From positions 62,001 through 126,000 of the forward strand of contig CP047880.1 of the NCBI GenBank assembly GCA_009911715.1: a stretch of 64,000 nt of DNA, given 5' to 3'. The translations under genes were made by a program, and so were the position numbers. Of this stretch, positions 9,651-20,813 are shown one piece after another. The notes below the pieces were generated by a model. It was given only the letters and a program-made list of their open reading frames with translations. It did not search any database and had not been told where the DNA came from. Positions within the stretch are counted from its first letter, which is position 1. The number at the start of each line of letters is the position of its first letter. The DNA is from Methanomassiliicoccaceae archaeon DOK (GTDB lineage: Archaea > Thermoplasmatota > Thermoplasmata > Methanomassiliicoccales > Methanomethylophilaceae).

Positions 9651-10703
9651 TCAGTCCGTCCTCCCCATGCCGGCGTCTCCGCGTCTCATGATCACGAGTT
9701 CGGACCCGTCGTCCAGGTCCTCGCGTGACAGCATCGTCATGCCGAGTCCCGCCATCACATCCAGGTACTCCTCGGACGTGGGAAGCCAGGAGCCTCCGAA
9801 CCTGACCTTCCCCTTCTCCTCCGGGTCGTTCACGCGCAGGTTCCACTCCATCACCCTGAGCGGGTCGGTGTCTCCGCGCCTCACATGCCGCCTGAGTATC
9901 AGAATGCCTCCCGGTCTCACCGCGGAGAACACGATGTCGCACATCCTCGAATCCGACACGGAGTGGTTGAACGACGAGAAGACCACGTCGTACGGCCCTC
10001 CCAGATCGTCGGTGTAGAAGTCCCCGTCGATCGTCACGGCGTCGCAGCCGTAGTCATCGAACATCCGTCTCGCCACCGAGGTCATCCCGGGTCTGTCGAA
10101 CAGGAAGCACCTCAGCCCGGGGTATCTCCGCGAGAACGCAACGGTGTAGAGGCCGTGCCCCCCGCCCAGGTCCAGGAACGTGCCGTCGGACGGTATGCTG
10201 ACTGTCCTGCCGACCTCGGAGAGGACCCTCGCGATGCCTCCTCCCATCGAGGACTCCGCTATGGCCTCTATCCATCCCCTCCCGTACACCTCGCCGGACA
10301 TGTCCGTCCTCGGACCGTCGCGCACGATCCCCTCCAGGTCCATCCAGTCGTCCGTGCGGCGGAACATGTTGGACAGCACCGTGCCCTGGTAGCGCGGCGA
10401 TTCCGGGTCCAGGTACAATGAAGCCGCATCGGAGCTGACGTAGATTCCATTCTCCGACGTCAGCAGTCCCATGGACGCGAGGCAGTCGCAGAGCATGTGC
10501 AGCATCACGGGGTCGCACCCCATGTCCTCCGCCAGGCGCTCCGCGGACACGGGCCCGCGGGTGTGCGCGAACAGGGACAGTCCGATGGCGGCCCTCAGAA
10601 CCGCCATCCGTCTGAATCCGTCCATGTATCCTCCGATGATGCCGTCGAACAATTCGTCCGACCGGACGGCCGGCATCTCGGTGATCAGATCAGGGTTCTT
10701 CAT
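9651..10703 (-). CDS. SAM-dependent methyltransferase (O-methyltransferase family 2 type)
   Basis: A 350-residue protein. The N-terminal third looks like the dimerisation/winged-helix domain of plant-type O-methyltransferases (SAERLAEDMGCDPVMLHMLC). The C-terminal Rossmann domain has SAM motif I as FLDLGGGHGLYTVAFSRRYP near residue 175, an acidic end of beta 2 (FLFDRPGM) and the late strand GGILILRRHV. It is the last gene of a four-gene minus-strand operon with an iron/corrinoid-type ABC transporter (3 bp gap to the ATPase gene). The context suggests a substrate linked to the transported metal chelate, but this is inference. Many family members remain uncharacterised. Confidence 0.8.
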   Translation of the reverse strand: MKNPDLITEMPAVRSDELFDGIIGGYMDGFRRMAVLRAAIGLSLFAHTRGPVSAERLAEDMGCDPVMLHMLCDCLASMGLLTSENGIYVSSDAASLYLDPESPRYQGTVLSNMFRRTDDWMDLEGIVRDGPRTDMSGEVYGRGWIEAIAESSMGGGIARVLSEVGRTVSIPSDGTFLDLGGGHGLYTVAFSRRYPGLRCFLFDRPGMTSVARRMFDDYGCDAVTIDGDFYTDDLGGPYDVVFSSFNHSVSDSRMCDIVFSAVRPGGILILRRHVRRGDTDPLRVMEWNLRVNDPEEKGKVRFGGSWLPTSEEYLDVMAGLGMTMLSREDLDDGSELVIMRRGDAGMGRTD

Positions 10704-10706
10704 GTG

Positions 10707-11483
10707 TCATCCTCTGAAGTATCTGGGGGAGTCCTTCGGGACTACCATAGGCACACCGCGGTGCTCCAGGACGTCGACCTCCATTCCGTAGACGTCCCGA
10801 ATGAGGTCCTCGGTTATGATCTCGGGTCCCCCGTAGGCCGCCACGCGTCCGTCCCTGAAGAACAGGAACCTGTCGGAGTAGTGGGCTGCTAGGTTGATGT
10901 CGTGCATCGTCATCATCGTGCACATCCCCCTGGACCTCACGGCGTCCATGATCATGGACATCGTCCTGTGCTGGTTGGAGATGTCCAGGTTGTTCGTGGG
11001 CTCGTCGAGGATCAGCACCGACGGCTCCTGGACGATCGCCCTCGCGATCTGCACCTTCTGGAACTCACCGCCGCTGATCTCGTCGAGGTACTTCAGCGAG
11101 AGGTCGGACATGCCCAGGGCGTCTATGACGTCCGAGACCTTGGACAGGTCCTCATCGGAGGCGAACCAGTCCATGTACGGCTTCCTGCCGACGAGGACCG
11201 CGTCGAAGATGCTCATCCTCGAGACGGGAGTGGACTGCGGCACGAACCCGATCCTCTTGGCAAGCTCCCTCCCCCTGAGCTCCGAGACGTCCGTCCCGTC
11301 GACAGTGATGGTCCCGGACGTGGGGCGCAGGAGTCCGCAGATGCACTTCAGGAAGGTGGTCTTCCCAGTCCCGTTCGGACCCAGTATGGATATGACCGTG
11401 TTCTTCTCGGACCGGAAGGAGATCCCCTTCAGGACCTCCGGCCCCCTGCCGTAGGCGAACCTGATGTCTTCCACGTCGATCAT
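10707..11483 (-). CDS. ABC transporter ATPase, iron-siderophore/corrinoid type
   Basis: A 258-residue ATPase from ATG 11483. Motifs: Walker A GPNGTGKTT (about residue 35), Q-loop VPQS, ABC signature ISGGEFQKVQIARAI, Walker B SVLILDEPTNNLD, and H-loop MTMHDINLAAHYSD. The sequence style is that of FepC/BtuD ATPases that pair with FecCD permeases. The ATG overlaps the permease stop by 4 bp (ATGA), so the two are translationally coupled. An open frame runs upstream to 12353, but that part is antisense-like noise within the permease gene. Cytoplasmic side of the membrane; powers uptake. Confidence 0.92.
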   Translation of the reverse strand: MIDVEDIRFAYGRGPEVLKGISFRSEKNTVISILGPNGTGKTTFLKCICGLLRPTSGTITVDGTDVSELRGRELAKRIGFVPQSTPVSRMSIFDAVLVGRKPYMDWFASDEDLSKVSDVIDALGMSDLSLKYLDEISGGEFQKVQIARAIVQEPSVLILDEPTNNLDISNQHRTMSMIMDAVRSRGMCTMMTMHDINLAAHYSDRFLFFRDGRVAAYGGPEIITEDLIRDVYGMEVDVLEHRGVPMVVPKDSPRYFRG

Positions 11484-12571
11484 CTCCTCACGCGCCCCCT
11501 TATCAGGATCCAGATGAACAGCGGCCCTCCCACGGCAGACGTGATGATGCCCACCGGGATTACCTCCTCTCCGAATCCGAAAGTCCCCACGATGTAGGCC
11601 AGAAGGAGCACTAGCGCCCCCACTGCCATCGATCCCGGCAGGACGTAGCGGTTGTCGTTCCCAACAAGCCTCTTGACCATGTGCGGGCCGACCAGGCCTA
11701 TGAAGCCGATGACCCCCATGAACGAGACGACGATCGCCGTGAGCACGGCCGCCAGGGCCAGACCCAGGTAGCGGGTCAGGCGGACGTTCACACCGAGGCC
11801 CCTGGCGACGTCCTCCCCCGCTTCCATGGCGTTGTAGTCCCAGCGCTTGTGAAGGAAGTACAGCGACACCGGGACGAGGACTGCCAGGATGATGGCCAGC
11901 TGCTCGAAGCTGCATTTGCTGAGGGTCCCGAACTGCCAGTAGACGATGGCGGACAGGGAGTTGTCGTCGGCAGTGTACTGGAGGAACGCCAGCCCCGCCG
12001 AGAAGATCGAGCTCAGTGCGGTTCCGGCCAGCACTATGGTCTCTGGCGTGCATCCGGTGACCCTGACCAGCAGTAACATTACGCCGGTGGCCAGCATCGC
12101 GAATGCGAAGGCGCACAGCGTGATCACGAAAGGGTTGCTGCCGTCCACGAAGGCGGATGCGGACCCCATTATGGAGCTCCCGTTGCCGGCCAGAATGGCC
12201 ACGGCCGCCCCGAACGCGGCCGCGTTGGAAAGCCCGAGGGTGAAGGGAGATGCGAGGGGGTTGCGTAGTATGCTCTGCATCACGGCTCCGGCGATCCCCA
12301 GCGCCGCTCCCGCCAGTATCGCCGCCGCGATCATCCTGAAGCGGAGCTCCCATACCGCGGTCGCGTTCCAGGACCCGTCCGGGAAGAACAGGTACCTCAG
12401 GATCTCCGAGTAGCTAAGGTCCGTGTCGCCGAGGCCCAGTGTGAACAGGGAGAGGAACACCAGCAGGGCGACGCATCCGGCGATGAACAGCACCTTCATC
12501 CTGGAGTACCTGAGGTACCCCTGCATCGTGTCCCCCGGGTCGGACGGGCCCGCAGACCTCTGGAAGCGCAT
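11480..12571 (-). CDS. ABC transporter permease, FecCD family
   Basis: A 363-residue integral membrane protein with about ten hydrophobic helices. The FecCD family pattern is clear: RMIAAAILAGAALGIAGAVMQ, NPLASPFTLG, VSFMGVIGFIGLVGPHMVKRL and a late VGIITSAVGGPLFIWIL. It transports iron-siderophore, haem or cobamide through the membrane together with the downstream ATPase and the upstream binding protein. In a methyltransferase-dependent methanogen cobamide uptake is plausible, but substrate cannot be set from sequence. The in-frame Met near 12526 (MQGYLRYSR) is an alternative start. Confidence 0.92.
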   Translation of the reverse strand: MRFQRSAGPSDPGDTMQGYLRYSRMKVLFIAGCVALLVFLSLFTLGLGDTDLSYSEILRYLFFPDGSWNATAVWELRFRMIAAAILAGAALGIAGAVMQSILRNPLASPFTLGLSNAAAFGAAVAILAGNGSSIMGSASAFVDGSNPFVITLCAFAFAMLATGVMLLLVRVTGCTPETIVLAGTALSSIFSAGLAFLQYTADDNSLSAIVYWQFGTLSKCSFEQLAIILAVLVPVSLYFLHKRWDYNAMEAGEDVARGLGVNVRLTRYLGLALAAVLTAIVVSFMGVIGFIGLVGPHMVKRLVGNDNRYVLPGSMAVGALVLLLAYIVGTFGFGEEVIPVGIITSAVGGPLFIWILIRGRVRR

Positions 12572-12611
12572 CAGACGCCCTCCGTGGAAGTCACCGTGAC
12601 ATCACCGTCTT

Positions 12612-13850
12612 TCAGGCCGCGGCGAAGCGGTACTCGCCTGCTGAAGCGTCGTACTCGATGACGACCTCCTGCAACAGCGGCATCTCCTGTCCGTTCGCCG
12701 AGGACTTCCCATCGAAGAACTCCCTCATGTCGTCGAACACGCCCGAGCCGTGCTCCTCGCCGTAGAAGACCTCGAAGATGTGCACGATCCTGTCCTCGAC
12801 CTCCTGGTCGGTCAGGCATCCATGGACGAGGTGGGCGACGTAGTACGAGCTGGCCAGGGCGCAGTCGTAGTTGACGCTGTCCCACACGATGGGCACCGTG
12901 ATGTAGATCGGGATGTCGTTTGACGGGTCCGAGTCGCTGTTGAGACGGTACACGTACTCCATCAGATACTGACTGTCGGCCTCGCCCACCTTGTCGGATG
13001 ACGACGGGTCCACGATCATCATGTCTATGTCCATGGTCGTGAAGGCCTCGACCCTCAGGACGACCTTGTTCTCCGTGGAGCCATGGTACGCGTTGGAGGT
13101 GCCGGTGAGGTCGAACGGTATGTACACGGGGAACGTTGTGTTCAGAGTGTTGCTCCCGCTGATGGTGACCCCGGCGATGTAGACGTTCTGGTCCGAGGTC
13201 CCAGATATGCTTCTCAGGTCGGAGAGTATCTCCTCGATCCCGGAGATTATCTCGCTGGCTCTGTCCTCCTTCTTCAGAACCTGTCCCAGGAGGTCAACGT
13301 TGAACTCGAAGTAGTCCGCCAGGCCTCCGTCCCCATCCGTCATGTACTGCATCTGCTGATCCTTCAGGACGACGACGGTGCACTGCCCTGCGAGGATCCC
13401 GAAGTTCACGGAGTAGTTCTTCCACACGCTCTCAGTGGTGATGACGAGGCTGGGGCCCTTCTTGACCAAGGACTCCACGGTGGAGCTGTCCAGGGCGTTG
13501 TCGGGATGGGACTGGGTGGACGGGTCGAGGCTGTCGTACGCGAACGCGTAGGAGTACCCCCTCCCGTTCTTGGAATCCGTGATGTCTCCCCTGTCCACCT
13601 CGATTATGTGGTCGAACACGTCGAACATCGACGCGAATCTGAGAGGCCCTGTGCTGCCTATGGTCACGATTCCGTTGTCCAGGTTGTCAGGGATGGCCAC
13701 GGTCCTGCCGAGGGCGTCCGTGACGGTGTCTTCAGTCTGGTCGGTGTTCCCGCCGTCATATCCGTGTCCTGATGTCCAGACCACGGCGATCGCGGCGATT
13801 ATGACGACCGCGGCGAGCACGACCGCAGTTATGGTTGCCTTGGAGCTCAT
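12612..13850 (-). CDS. Periplasmic-binding-type substrate-binding protein for the ABC transporter
   Basis: First gene of the transporter operon. From ATG 13850 the protein has 412 residues: an N-terminal membrane anchor (ITAVVLAAVVIIAAIAVVW) without a lipobox cysteine, then a binding domain starting TVTDALGRTVAIPDN, the usual opening of iron/B12-binding proteins. It would hold the ligand outside the cell and deliver it to the permease. ATG 13871 is also in frame, but an AT-rich TATA element (ATTATTAATTT on the minus strand, about 13870-13884) covers it and sits about 28 bp before ATG 13850, which therefore fits a leaderless start. A 40-bp gap separates it from the permease. Confidence 0.85.
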   Translation of the reverse strand: MSSKATITAVVLAAVVIIAAIAVVWTSGHGYDGGNTDQTEDTVTDALGRTVAIPDNLDNGIVTIGSTGPLRFASMFDVFDHIIEVDRGDITDSKNGRGYSYAFAYDSLDPSTQSHPDNALDSSTVESLVKKGPSLVITTESVWKNYSVNFGILAGQCTVVVLKDQQMQYMTDGDGGLADYFEFNVDLLGQVLKKEDRASEIISGIEEILSDLRSISGTSDQNVYIAGVTISGSNTLNTTFPVYIPFDLTGTSNAYHGSTENKVVLRVEAFTTMDIDMMIVDPSSSDKVGEADSQYLMEYVYRLNSDSDPSNDIPIYITVPIVWDSVNYDCALASSYYVAHLVHGCLTDQEVEDRIVHIFEVFYGEEHGSGVFDDMREFFDGKSSANGQEMPLLQEVVIEYDASAGEYRFAAA

Positions 13851-14073
13851 TGTGCGTAATACGAATTTCAAATTAATAATACCCTACGATTAACAAAAAT
13901 AAATTGGTGCTACTGATGCCCGATGTCCACGGATTGGATGCAAAAGCAGAGGGGGTGGACCGCACAGTAAAGGTGGAACCGGAGGCCAGGTAGCGGTCGG
14001 CATGGATTATATGAAGATGTGTCCAGAAACAAGGTGTTTGAATCGGGGGCGGTGCTGCCGGCCCCCGGCGGGA

Positions 14074-15372
14074 TCAGCAGTCGTGCCTGCCGTCGTCACC
14101 CTTCCTCATGTAGGTGTTGACGATCTTGATGGCGCAGACGTCGCCGCACATGGAGCATCCCTCGCTCTCCTCGGTGCATCCTCTGCACCTGTACCTGCGG
14201 GCCTTCTCCTCGTCTATGCACGTGTCGAACATGGTCTCCCAGTCCAGGGCCTTCCTGGCCTTGGCCATTCTGGTGTCGCGCTCCCTGCCGATGCCTCTGC
14301 AGAGGTCTCCGACGTGTGCTGCGATCTTCGATGCGATGACGCCCTCTCTAACATCATCCACGTCCGGCAGGGAGAGATGCTCCGCGGGTGTCAGATAGCA
14401 CAGGAAGTCGGCCCCGTTCTGCGCGGCGACGGCTCCTCCGATGGCTCCGACGATGTGGTCGTATCCGGGGGCGATGTCGGTGACGAGAGGTCCCAGGACG
14501 TAGAAGGGTGCATGGTCGCACATGCGCTTCTGGATCTGCATGTTCATGGGGACCTGGTCCAGAGGGACGTGCCCGGGGCCCTCGACCATGCTCTGGACGC
14601 CGGCCTCGCGCGCCCTCCTGACGAGATGCCCGAGTGTCATGAGCTCCGTGATCTGGGCCTGGTCGGAGGCGTCGTCAATGCAACCGGGCCTGAAGCCGTC
14701 CCCGAGCGACAGCGTGAACTCGTACTTCCTCGCCATCTCTAGGAGGTAGTCGAAGTTCTTGTAGAGGGGGTTCTCCTCCCCGTTGTGGAGGATCCAGGCC
14801 GTCAGGAACGATCCTCCCCTGGAGACGACGTCCGTGATCCTCTGGCACTTCTCCAGCCAGCCGACGCTCTCCTTAGTGATCCCGCAGTGGACGGTCATGA
14901 AGTCCATCCCGTCCTTGGCGTGCTTCTCGATCCCGTTGAAGATGTCGTCCTCGGTCATCTCGACTACCGCGTTCCTCCTGGCGGCGGTGAGGCCGGTCTG
15001 GTAAATCGGCACGGAACCCATCATGACGGGGCACTCCTTCAGGAGTCTGGCTCTTATGGCGTCGATGTCTCCTCCGGTGCTGAGGTCCATCACAGCGTCG
15101 GCCCCGTACCTCAGGGCCACCTGGAGCTTCTGGAGCTCGGCGTCGAGGTCCACGATGTCCCTGGAGGTGCCCAGGTTGACGTTGATCTTCACCGAGAGTC
15201 CCTCGCCGATGGCCGCCGGTTCGGGGTCGTGGGCTGGATTGCAGGGGGCGCAGATGCGTCCCGAGGCAATTCCGTTGCGGATGAACTCCGGGCTGACGTT
15301 CTCCTTCTCGGCGATCTTCTTCATCATGGGGGTGATCTCACCCCTGCGGGCCGTCTCCATTATGGTGCTCAT
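14074..15372 (-). CDS. thiC: Phosphomethylpyrimidine synthase ThiC (or ThiC-like BzaF)
   Basis: A radical-SAM enzyme of 432 residues that converts aminoimidazole ribotide to the pyrimidine of thiamine. Visible family blocks: VKINVNLGTS, GADAVMDLSTGGD, FMTVHCGI, SLGDGFRPGC, VEGPGHVPLDQ and DIAPGYDHIVGAIGGA. The C-terminal cluster motif reads CSMCGDVC (CX2CX4C). The paralogue BzaF, which makes 5-hydroxybenzimidazole for cobamides, shares these blocks, and the neighbouring corrinoid-type transporter keeps that option open. A TATA box (CTTTATTAA, minus strand, about 15400-15408) lies close to ATG 15372, leaving no room for a TPP riboswitch. A GC hairpin at 14045-14066 just after the stop may end transcription. 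Confidence 0.9.
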   Translation of the reverse strand: MSTIMETARRGEITPMMKKIAEKENVSPEFIRNGIASGRICAPCNPAHDPEPAAIGEGLSVKINVNLGTSRDIVDLDAELQKLQVALRYGADAVMDLSTGGDIDAIRARLLKECPVMMGSVPIYQTGLTAARRNAVVEMTEDDIFNGIEKHAKDGMDFMTVHCGITKESVGWLEKCQRITDVVSRGGSFLTAWILHNGEENPLYKNFDYLLEMARKYEFTLSLGDGFRPGCIDDASDQAQITELMTLGHLVRRAREAGVQSMVEGPGHVPLDQVPMNMQIQKRMCDHAPFYVLGPLVTDIAPGYDHIVGAIGGAVAAQNGADFLCYLTPAEHLSLPDVDDVREGVIASKIAAHVGDLCRGIGRERDTRMAKARKALDWETMFDTCIDEEKARRYRCRGCTEESEGCSMCGDVCAIKIVNTYMRKGDDGRHDC

Positions 15373-15472
15373 TGCGGATCGCTTCCGTATCGTTTCATCA
15401 TTGTTAATAAAGTGTTCTCATTCCCGGCGCGCTTCTTTCCGCACCGTCCCGGCGTCGTCTGACGACTGATAA

Positions 15473-17444
<1,972 letters not shown>

Positions 17445-17448
17445 TATC

Positions 17449-19920
17449 ATGGACGGAGAGAGGAAGCTCATCATCCAGCCCATAGAGAGGGAGATGCACC
17501 GCTCGTACATCGACTACTCCATGAGCGTCATCGTCGGGAGGGCGCTCCCGGACGTCAGGGACGGTCTCAAGCCCGTCCACAGGAAGATCATGTACGCCAT
17601 GTCCGAGCTCGGTCTGGCGTACAACAGGCCCCACAAGAAGTCCGCGACCGTGGTCGGAGAGGTCCTGGGAAAGTACCATCCGCACGGCGACACCGCTGCG
17701 TACGACGCCATGGTCAGGATGGCCCAGCCGTTCTCGCTCAGATACCCGCTGGTGGACGGACAGGGTAATTTCGGTTCAGTGGACGGCGATCCGCCGGCCG
17801 CGATGCGTTACACCGAGGCCCGTCTCTCGAAGGTGGCCAGCGACCTGCTGGCTGACCTGGACAAGGACACCGTCGACATGATGGACAACTACGACGGGTC
17901 CCTCAAGGAGCCCACGGTCCTGCCGTCGAAGTTCCCCAATCTGCTGGTCAACGGCTCGGATGGAATCGCCGTCGGAATGGCCACGAAGATGCCCCCGCAC
18001 AACCTCAGGGAGGTCTGCGACGCCATCGTCTACACCGTGGACCATCCGGACGCCACCCTGGAGGAGCTCATGCAGTTCGTCAAGGGACCCGACTTCCCCA
18101 CAGGGGGCACCATATACGGCATCGGAGGCATCAGGGCGGCGTACGAGACCGGCCGCGGAAGGCTCAAGGTCAGGTCCAACACGCACATCGAGGAGATGGA
18201 GAATGGTAAGGAGAGGATCATCGTCGACGAGATCCCCTACCAGGTGAACAAGGCCCAGCTCATCGCCCAAATCGCCGACCGTGTGAAGGACAAGGAGATC
18301 GAGGGGATCACGGACCTGCGCGACGAGTCCGACAGGCACGGGATGCGCATCGTGATCGAGCTGCACAGGGACGCCCTGTCCAGCGTGGTCCTCGAGAACC
18401 TGTTCAAGAAGACCAACATGGAGGTCACGTACGGGATCATCAACATCGCGCTGGTGGACAACAGGCCCACCACCCTCAGCCTGAAGGCGCTCATCACCCA
18501 CTACATCGCCCACAGGAAGGATGTCGTGGTCCGCAGGACCAAGTACGACCTGGCCCAGGCCGAGAAGAGGTTCCACATCCTGGAGGGTCTGATGAAGGCC
18601 ATCAACATGCTGGACGAGACCATCGCCCTCATCCGCGCGTCCAAGACCGGGGAGGAGGCTAACGAGGGGCTCAGGGACCTGCTCGGAATCGACGAGGAGC
18701 AGGCCAAGGCGATTCTGGACATGAGGCTCCAGAGGCTGACCGGCCTGGAGCTGAACTCCATCAGGGACGAGTACGACCAGCTCAAGGTGCAGATGGACGA
18801 TCTCAGGGACATCCTGGCCAACGAGTCCAGGGTGCTCGCGATCATCAAGTCCGAGACCGAGGAGATGAAGGAGACCTACGGCGACGACCGCAGGACCGTC
18901 ATCGACCCCAACGCCATCGACACCGACGAGGAGGACCTCATCCCCAGGGAGCAGGTGGTCATCACAATCTCGGCTGACAACTACATCAAGAGGATCCCGC
19001 TGAGCACATACAGGCAGCAGTCCCGCGGCGGCGTCGGCCTCACCGCGATGCAGACCAAGGAGGAGGACCATGTGGCGTCCATGTTCGTCACGTCATCCCA
19101 CGACTACGTGATGTTCATCACCAACCACGGCCGCCTGCACTGGCTCAAGGGCTACAGGATCCCGGAGGGGAGCAGGCAGTCCAAGGGCAAGCCCATCGTC
19201 AACCTCCTGGCGGACCTGGAGGAGGGCGAGAAGGTCGTGAACACCGTGTGCGCATCCGGGTTCCCCGAGGACAGGTACCTGGTCTTCTGCACGAGGAACG
19301 GCCTGTTCAAGAAGACCGCCCTCTCCGCCTACGGGAACGTCAGGGCGAAGGGCATCAAGGCCATAAAGCTGGACGACGGCGACGAGCTGATCGAGACCGG
19401 CATCACAGACGGGTCCGACCAGATTATCATCGCCTCGGCGGACGGCCAGGCCGTGAGGTTCGACGAGTCCGACGCTAGGCCCACCGGGAGGGACACGATG
19501 GGAGTGAAGGGCATGACCCTCAACGAGGGCGACCGCGTGGTCTCCATGGCGGTCGTCAAGCCCGGGGACAGGCTCCTGACGGTGTCCGAGAACGGATACG
19601 GCAAGATCTCCGACGTGGACGACTACCGCAAGACGAGGCGCGGCGGCAAGGGCGTCATCACCATCAAGACCGACGAGAGGAACGGCCAGGTGGTGAGCGT
19701 CAGGAAGGTCAACAACGGGGACCAGCTCATGCTCACTTCCGCATCGGGGAAGATCATCCGCATAGACACGGACGAGATCCGCGAGACCGGACGCAACGCG
19801 AAGGGCGTCAGGGTCATGGACATGCGCAACGGTGACAAGGTCGTCGCCGTCGAGCCCGTGATGACGGAGGAGCAGGAAGAGGAGATCGAGGAGGCCGCCC
19901 CGGAGGAGCCTCAGGAATGA
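17449..19920 (+). CDS. gyrA: DNA gyrase subunit A
   Basis: An 823-residue DNA breakage-reunion subunit. The catalytic tyrosine sits in [11 protein letters not shown], preceded by [16 protein letters not shown]. Residues about 500-800 form the six-bladed C-terminal beta-pinwheel with a GyrA-box-like TRRGGKG (first residue T rather than Q), and an acidic tail ends the protein. ATG 17449 was preferred over the in-frame ATG 17437, which lies inside gyrB: it leaves a 4-bp gap after the gyrB stop. Co-transcribed with gyrB. Confidence 0.97.
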   Translation: MDGERKLIIQPIEREMHRSYIDYSMSVIVGRALPDVRDGLKPVHRKIMYAMSELGLAYNRPHKKSATVVGEVLGKYHPHGDTAAYDAMVRMAQPFSLRYPLVDGQGNFGSVDGDPPAAMRYTEARLSKVASDLLADLDKDTVDMMDNYDGSLKEPTVLPSKFPNLLVNGSDGIAVGMATKMPPHNLREVCDAIVYTVDHPDATLEELMQFVKGPDFPTGGTIYGIGGIRAAYETGRGRLKVRSNTHIEEMENGKERIIVDEIPYQVNKAQLIAQIADRVKDKEIEGITDLRDESDRHGMRIVIELHRDALSSVVLENLFKKTNMEVTYGIINIALVDNRPTTLSLKALITHYIAHRKDVVVRRTKYDLAQAEKRFHILEGLMKAINMLDETIALIRASKTGEEANEGLRDLLGIDEEQAKAILDMRLQRLTGLELNSIRDEYDQLKVQMDDLRDILANESRVLAIIKSETEEMKETYGDDRRTVIDPNAIDTDEEDLIPREQVVITISADNYIKRIPLSTYRQQSRGGVGLTAMQTKEEDHVASMFVTSSHDYVMFITNHGRLHWLKGYRIPEGSRQSKGKPIVNLLADLEEGEKVVNTVCASGFPEDRYLVFCTRNGLFKKTALSAYGNVRAKGIKAIKLDDGDELIETGITDGSDQIIIASADGQAVRFDESDARPTGRDTMGVKGMTLNEGDRVVSMAVVKPGDRLLTVSENGYGKISDVDDYRKTRRGGKGVITIKTDERNGQVVSVRKVNNGDQLMLTSASGKIIRIDTDEIRETGRNAKGVRVMDMRNGDKVVAVEPVMTEEQEEEIEEAAPEEPQE

Positions 19921-19990
19921 CCCAGACGGGCCGGCTTCGGCCGGCCTCGTCACAAACTTTATAATGGGGACTTTCATAGGGGGGAATTAC

Positions 19991-20066
19991 GCCGTGGTAA
20001 CTCAGTTGGGAGAGTGCAAGACTGAAGATCTTGAAGTCGCTGGTTCGAGCCCGGCTCACGGCACCA
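19991..20066 (+). tRNA. tRNA-Phe (GAA)
   Basis: Acceptor GCCGTGG pairs with TCACGGC (one G-U), the anticodon stem-loop reads AGACTGAAGATCT with anticodon GAA, the T loop is GGTTCGAGCC, the discriminator is A and CCA is encoded (20064-20066). A TATA box (CTTTATAATG, about 19957-19966) lies roughly 30 bp upstream. Confidence 0.95.
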
Positions 20067-20101
20067 TCTCTTCTCCTATCTACTCATCGGGATGACCCTC
20101 C

Positions 20102-20263
20102 ATGGAGCCAGACCGCGTTTTCATCGACATACGCACATGCGACCTCACCCTCTCGCAGGTCATGAACGAGATCGCCAAGCTTCAGTCCGAGTACCCCGAG
20201 TATGAGATATTCATGGACGGCGACTCCTACGCGATAGTGGGGCGCCGCAGGAACCAGAGGTGA
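20102..20263 (+). CDS. Small conserved-looking protein (53 aa) upstream of DUF531
   Basis: ATG 20102 opens a 53-codon frame ending TGA 20263: starts MEPDRVFIDIRTCDLTLSQV and ends with a basic VGRRRNQR tail. The pattern suggests strand, helix (SQVMNEIAKLQSEYP), then strand-strand (EYEIFMDGDSYAIV), a compact alpha/beta fold. It lies 4 bp before the DUF531 gene, so the two are probably co-translated. No family was recognised. Codon use (GC-rich third positions) matches its neighbours. Confidence 0.65.
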   Translation: MEPDRVFIDIRTCDLTLSQVMNEIAKLQSEYPEYEIFMDGDSYAIVGRRRNQR

Positions 20264-20267
20264 CGTC

Positions 20268-20813
20268 ATGGGACGCGGAAGGATCACGATAGGACTCTAC
20301 AACTCGTACGACCAGAACTTCAGGGAGCCCCACAGGAGGGTCATAGCCCGCGCAGGGGACCTGGCGAGGGCCTATGACATGAGTCTCGCTCTCTTCGGAT
20401 TCCCGATCCCGGAGGACGCCCGCACGCCGAAGGAGATCGCAGAGTGGGTTGCCGGCACCACCAGCATCGGCGGACACGGGAAGAACTTCCTCGAGATGGC
20501 TGAGACAGGGAGGTTCCAGTGCTTCCCGTACCCGGGCAAGGGGTTCCCGCCCCAGCTGGGGGAGGTCATCCTGACGACGAGCAAGCCCGATCCCAAGAAG
20601 CAGATCCCACTGTCCGAGGCGGTGTCCATGGTGGAGCACGGTCAGAGCATCACTCTGCTGTTCGGCATCGGCCCCCACGGGGTCCCGAAGGCAGTCGCAT
20701 CGATCCCGAAGTACAACCTGGACATTACCCCCGGCTGCTTCTCCCTCGAGACGGCGACGGCTCTGGGCGCTGTGTGCGGGGCTTTTGCCGCCAGGATGGA
20801 TTTAATCCAGTGA
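20268..20813 (+). CDS. DUF531-family archaeal protein
   Basis: A 181-residue protein beginning GRITIGLYNSYDQNFREPHR, with LALFGFPIPEDARTP, a glycine-rich middle (GKGFPPQLGEVILTT) and LFGIGPHGVPK. This matches my recollection of the archaea-specific DUF531 family, whose shape (N-terminal Rossmann-like half and a late GIGPHG loop) is reminiscent of SPOUT-like RNA methyltransferases. The function is not established. It forms a two-gene operon with the 53-aa gene before it, and its 3' end overlaps the convergent HipA-like gene by 12 bp. Confidence 0.7.
   Translation: MGRGRITIGLYNSYDQNFREPHRRVIARAGDLARAYDMSLALFGFPIPEDARTPKEIAEWVAGTTSIGGHGKNFLEMAETGRFQCFPYPGKGFPPQLGEVILTTSKPDPKKQIPLSEAVSMVEHGQSITLLFGIGPHGVPKAVASIPKYNLDITPGCFSLETATALGAVCGAFAARMDLIQ

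Noticed and set aside
13851-14073. Possible cobalamin riboswitch before the transporter operon
   Set aside because: The predicted transcript is nearly leaderless and no B12-box-like sequence is seen.
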